64,000 bases of DNA from Terriglobia bacterium (GTDB lineage: Bacteria; Acidobacteriota; Thermoanaerobaculia; Thermoanaerobaculales; Thermoanaerobaculaceae), in NCBI GenBank assembly GCA_020073245.1, contig JAIQFQ010000002.1, positions 1 through 64,000 of the forward strand. Reading direction: 5' to 3'. Below the pieces are notes generated by a model. It was not told the DNA's origin, made no database searches, and worked only from the letters and a program-made list of their open reading frames with translations. Positions 62,789-64,000 of the stretch are shown one piece after another; positions within the stretch are counted from its first letter, which is position 1, and each line of letters starts with the position of its first letter. The translations under genes were made by a program, and so were the position numbers.

Positions 62789-63652
62789 GTGCGGCTCTCG
62801 GTGGACGAGATCACGGTCAGGCCGGCGCTCGCGGTGGCGCTGGCGATCGTCCTCGTCGTGACCGTCGGGTGGGTGGACTACAACACCGGCCGCGACATCA
62901 GTGTCGCCGTCTTCTACCTGCCCGGGATCGCCCTCGCGACATGGTTCGGCCGGCGCCTGGCAGGGATGATCGTCGCCGGGGCCGCGACGGTGGCGTGGCT
63001 TGTGGCTCTTGTCTACGGGCGCCCCGTCGAGTTGGGCCGCTTGGTGCCGTACTGGAACGCACTCGGCATCCTTGGGTTCTTTCTGGTCAGTGTATTCAGC
63101 CTCTCCAAGTTGCAGGAAGCGCTCCGCCGGGAGCGGAGCCTGTCGCGCGAGGACCCGACGACTGGTGTGGCCAACGCAAGAGCGTTCGTCGAAGCCGCGG
63201 GCCGCGAGATCGAGCGCGCCCGTCGAGCAAGGCGACCGTTCTCGCTGGTCTTCGCCGACTGCGACGACTTCAAGGCGGTCAACGATGGGTATGGCCACGC
63301 TGGCGGGGACCAGGTGCTCGCCGCCATTGCCCGGTGTATCCAGGAAGCGGTGCGGGACGGCGACCTGGTCGCGCGGCTCGGGGGCGACGAGTTTGCGGTC
63401 CTTCTTCCCGAGACCGATGGCGGTGGGGTACGAGCCGTGGTCGAGCGCCTCCGCGACGCGCTGCGGCGACCTCTCGGCGACGAGGGCATCTCGGTGACGC
63501 TCAGCATCGGCGTCGCCACCTTCGCCGACAGCTGGCCACCCGTCGAGGACGCGCTGCGGGAGGCCGACCGCCTCATGTACACCGCCAAGAGCTCCGGCAA
63601 GGACACCTTCCGCGCCGAGCAACTGGCGCGTACGGAGTCGTCGGCTCGCTGA
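62789..63652 (+). CDS. Membrane GGDEF diguanylate cyclase
   Basis: 287 residues from GTG 62789, with AAGG just upstream; an in-frame GTG at 62702 and ATG at 62717 would add Arg-rich residues without domain character. Three to four hydrophobic helices (about 10-120) are followed by a short linker coiled coil and the GGDEF domain: DPTTGVANARAFVE, FADCDDFKAVNDGYGH, the active motif LGGDEFAVLLPE and LREADRLMYTAKSSGKD. RDGD five residues before GGDEF is a complete I-site. It should synthesise c-di-GMP at the inner membrane under product inhibition. Confidence 0.92.
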   Translation: MRLSVDEITVRPALAVALAIVLVVTVGWVDYNTGRDISVAVFYLPGIALATWFGRRLAGMIVAGAATVAWLVALVYGRPVELGRLVPYWNALGILGFFLVSVFSLSKLQEALRRERSLSREDPTTGVANARAFVEAAGREIERARRARRPFSLVFADCDDFKAVNDGYGHAGGDQVLAAIARCIQEAVRDGDLVARLGGDEFAVLLPETDGGGVRAVVERLRDALRRPLGDEGISVTLSIGVATFADSWPPVEDALREADRLMYTAKSSGKDTFRAEQLARTESSAR

Positions 63653-63801
63653 CCGGGAAGCCGGGGCTGGAATACTCGTGGCGGACGCGGCCGACCCACG
63701 GCATCGCGCTTCCCACCGTGTGGGTCCCCACCGGCGCATACCGGGCCGCGGTGAGGGCGCCCCTCGCGTGTCCGGTCTCGACTGTGGTGGCACGAGGGCC
63801 G

Positions 63802-64000
63802 TCAGGGAGCCGCGGCAAACACGACCGCGTCGCCTCCGGACCTCTTGGCCTCGTACATGAGGGCGTCGGCGCTCGCGACGAGCGAAGCCGCGTCATCGCC
63901 GCGACGCGCGAGCGTGCCGCCCACGGAGATCGTGACGCGGATCTCTCCCGCGGGGGACGGCACGGCGGAGTTGGCGACCAGCGTCCTGAAGCGTTCGCCG
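63802..64000 (-). CDS. GGDEF domain protein, C-terminal 65 residues (truncated by window)
   Basis: The frame reads GERFRTLVANSAVP, then IRVTISVGGTLARRGDDA and SADALMYEAKRSGGDAVVF before the stop. This is the last third of a diguanylate cyclase domain: the ISVG strand and the ADxALYxAK-type helix. The GGDEF motif itself lies beyond position 64000, so catalytic competence cannot be judged. It converges on the neighbouring diguanylate cyclase. Confidence 0.88.
   Translation of the reverse strand, partial: GERFRTLVANSAVPSPAGEIRVTISVGGTLARRGDDAASLVASADALMYEAKRSGGDAVVFAAAP

Overview
The window is GC-rich chromosomal DNA with strong G/C preference at third codon positions, from a Gram-negative-type bacterium. 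It encodes a BamA/TamA-like outer-membrane barrel, a MacAB-type exporter and a diderm-style IPTL-CTERM protein. Several traits point to Acidobacteriota, possibly Thermoanaerobaculia: an S53 peptidase with BACON domains, a secreted module shared by two large exported proteins, a stub of a kinase-type beta-propeller, and intergenic 7-nt repeat tracts. That placement is inference; no rRNA is present to test it. Nothing looks like a prophage, plasmid, integron or CRISPR array.

Layout. 1-3.3 kb: truncated gamma-glutamyltransferase and a tandem pair of Trm112-fused methyltransferases. 3.6-7.5 kb: large S53 (sedolisin) protease. 8-12.5 kb: proton-pumping pyrophosphatase and a membrane diguanylate cyclase. 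12.6-17.3 kb: glycosyltransferase pair, a methyltransferase and two gene remnants. 17.4-19.2 kb: exported protein, a 99-bp palindromic repeat and tRNA-Thr(CGU). 19.2-28 kb: EamA transporter, two Cys/Met-metabolism PLP enzymes flanking a norCB nitric oxide reductase operon, then homoserine dehydrogenase and a coupled aldehyde dehydrogenase. 28-36.8 kb: CPBP protease, thiamine-binding protein, M23 peptidase, ACT protein, a four-gene MacA/ABC export operon and a GT87-like protein. 36.9-39.7 kb: rpmE-prfA-orf-prmC translation operon on the minus strand. 39.8-42.1 kb: Crp/Fnr regulator, DUF1858, DUF6448 and hemerythrin cluster. 42.2-51.4 kb: outer-membrane barrel, efp, fabL, GDPD, aquaporin, DinB-like, kinase fusion, thioesterase and IPTL-CTERM protein. 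51.5-53.9 kb: second pair of Trm112-fused methyltransferases. 54-57.6 kb: five-gene redox operon ending in an AraC regulator. 58-64 kb: M23-like protein, uvrA and two diguanylate cyclases, the last truncated.

Two themes stand out. The first is nitric oxide. norCB has a TTGAT-N4-GTCAA box placed for class II activation. About 17 kb away, a Crp/Fnr gene is followed by a perfect TTGCG-N4-CGCAA palindrome in front of DUF1858-DUF6448-hemerythrin, which looks like a regulator-target unit for NO or redox stress. The second is a family of 7-nt (once 8-nt) degenerate tandem repeats, usually arranged as two inverted tracts around a short spacer. They sit between genes, three times between convergent pairs, and in places supply stop codons or encode protein ends.

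Limits: all calls are from reading the sequence; no database search, folding or codon statistics were run. Start codons were chosen from ribosome binding sites and family starts, and alternatives are given where they matter.
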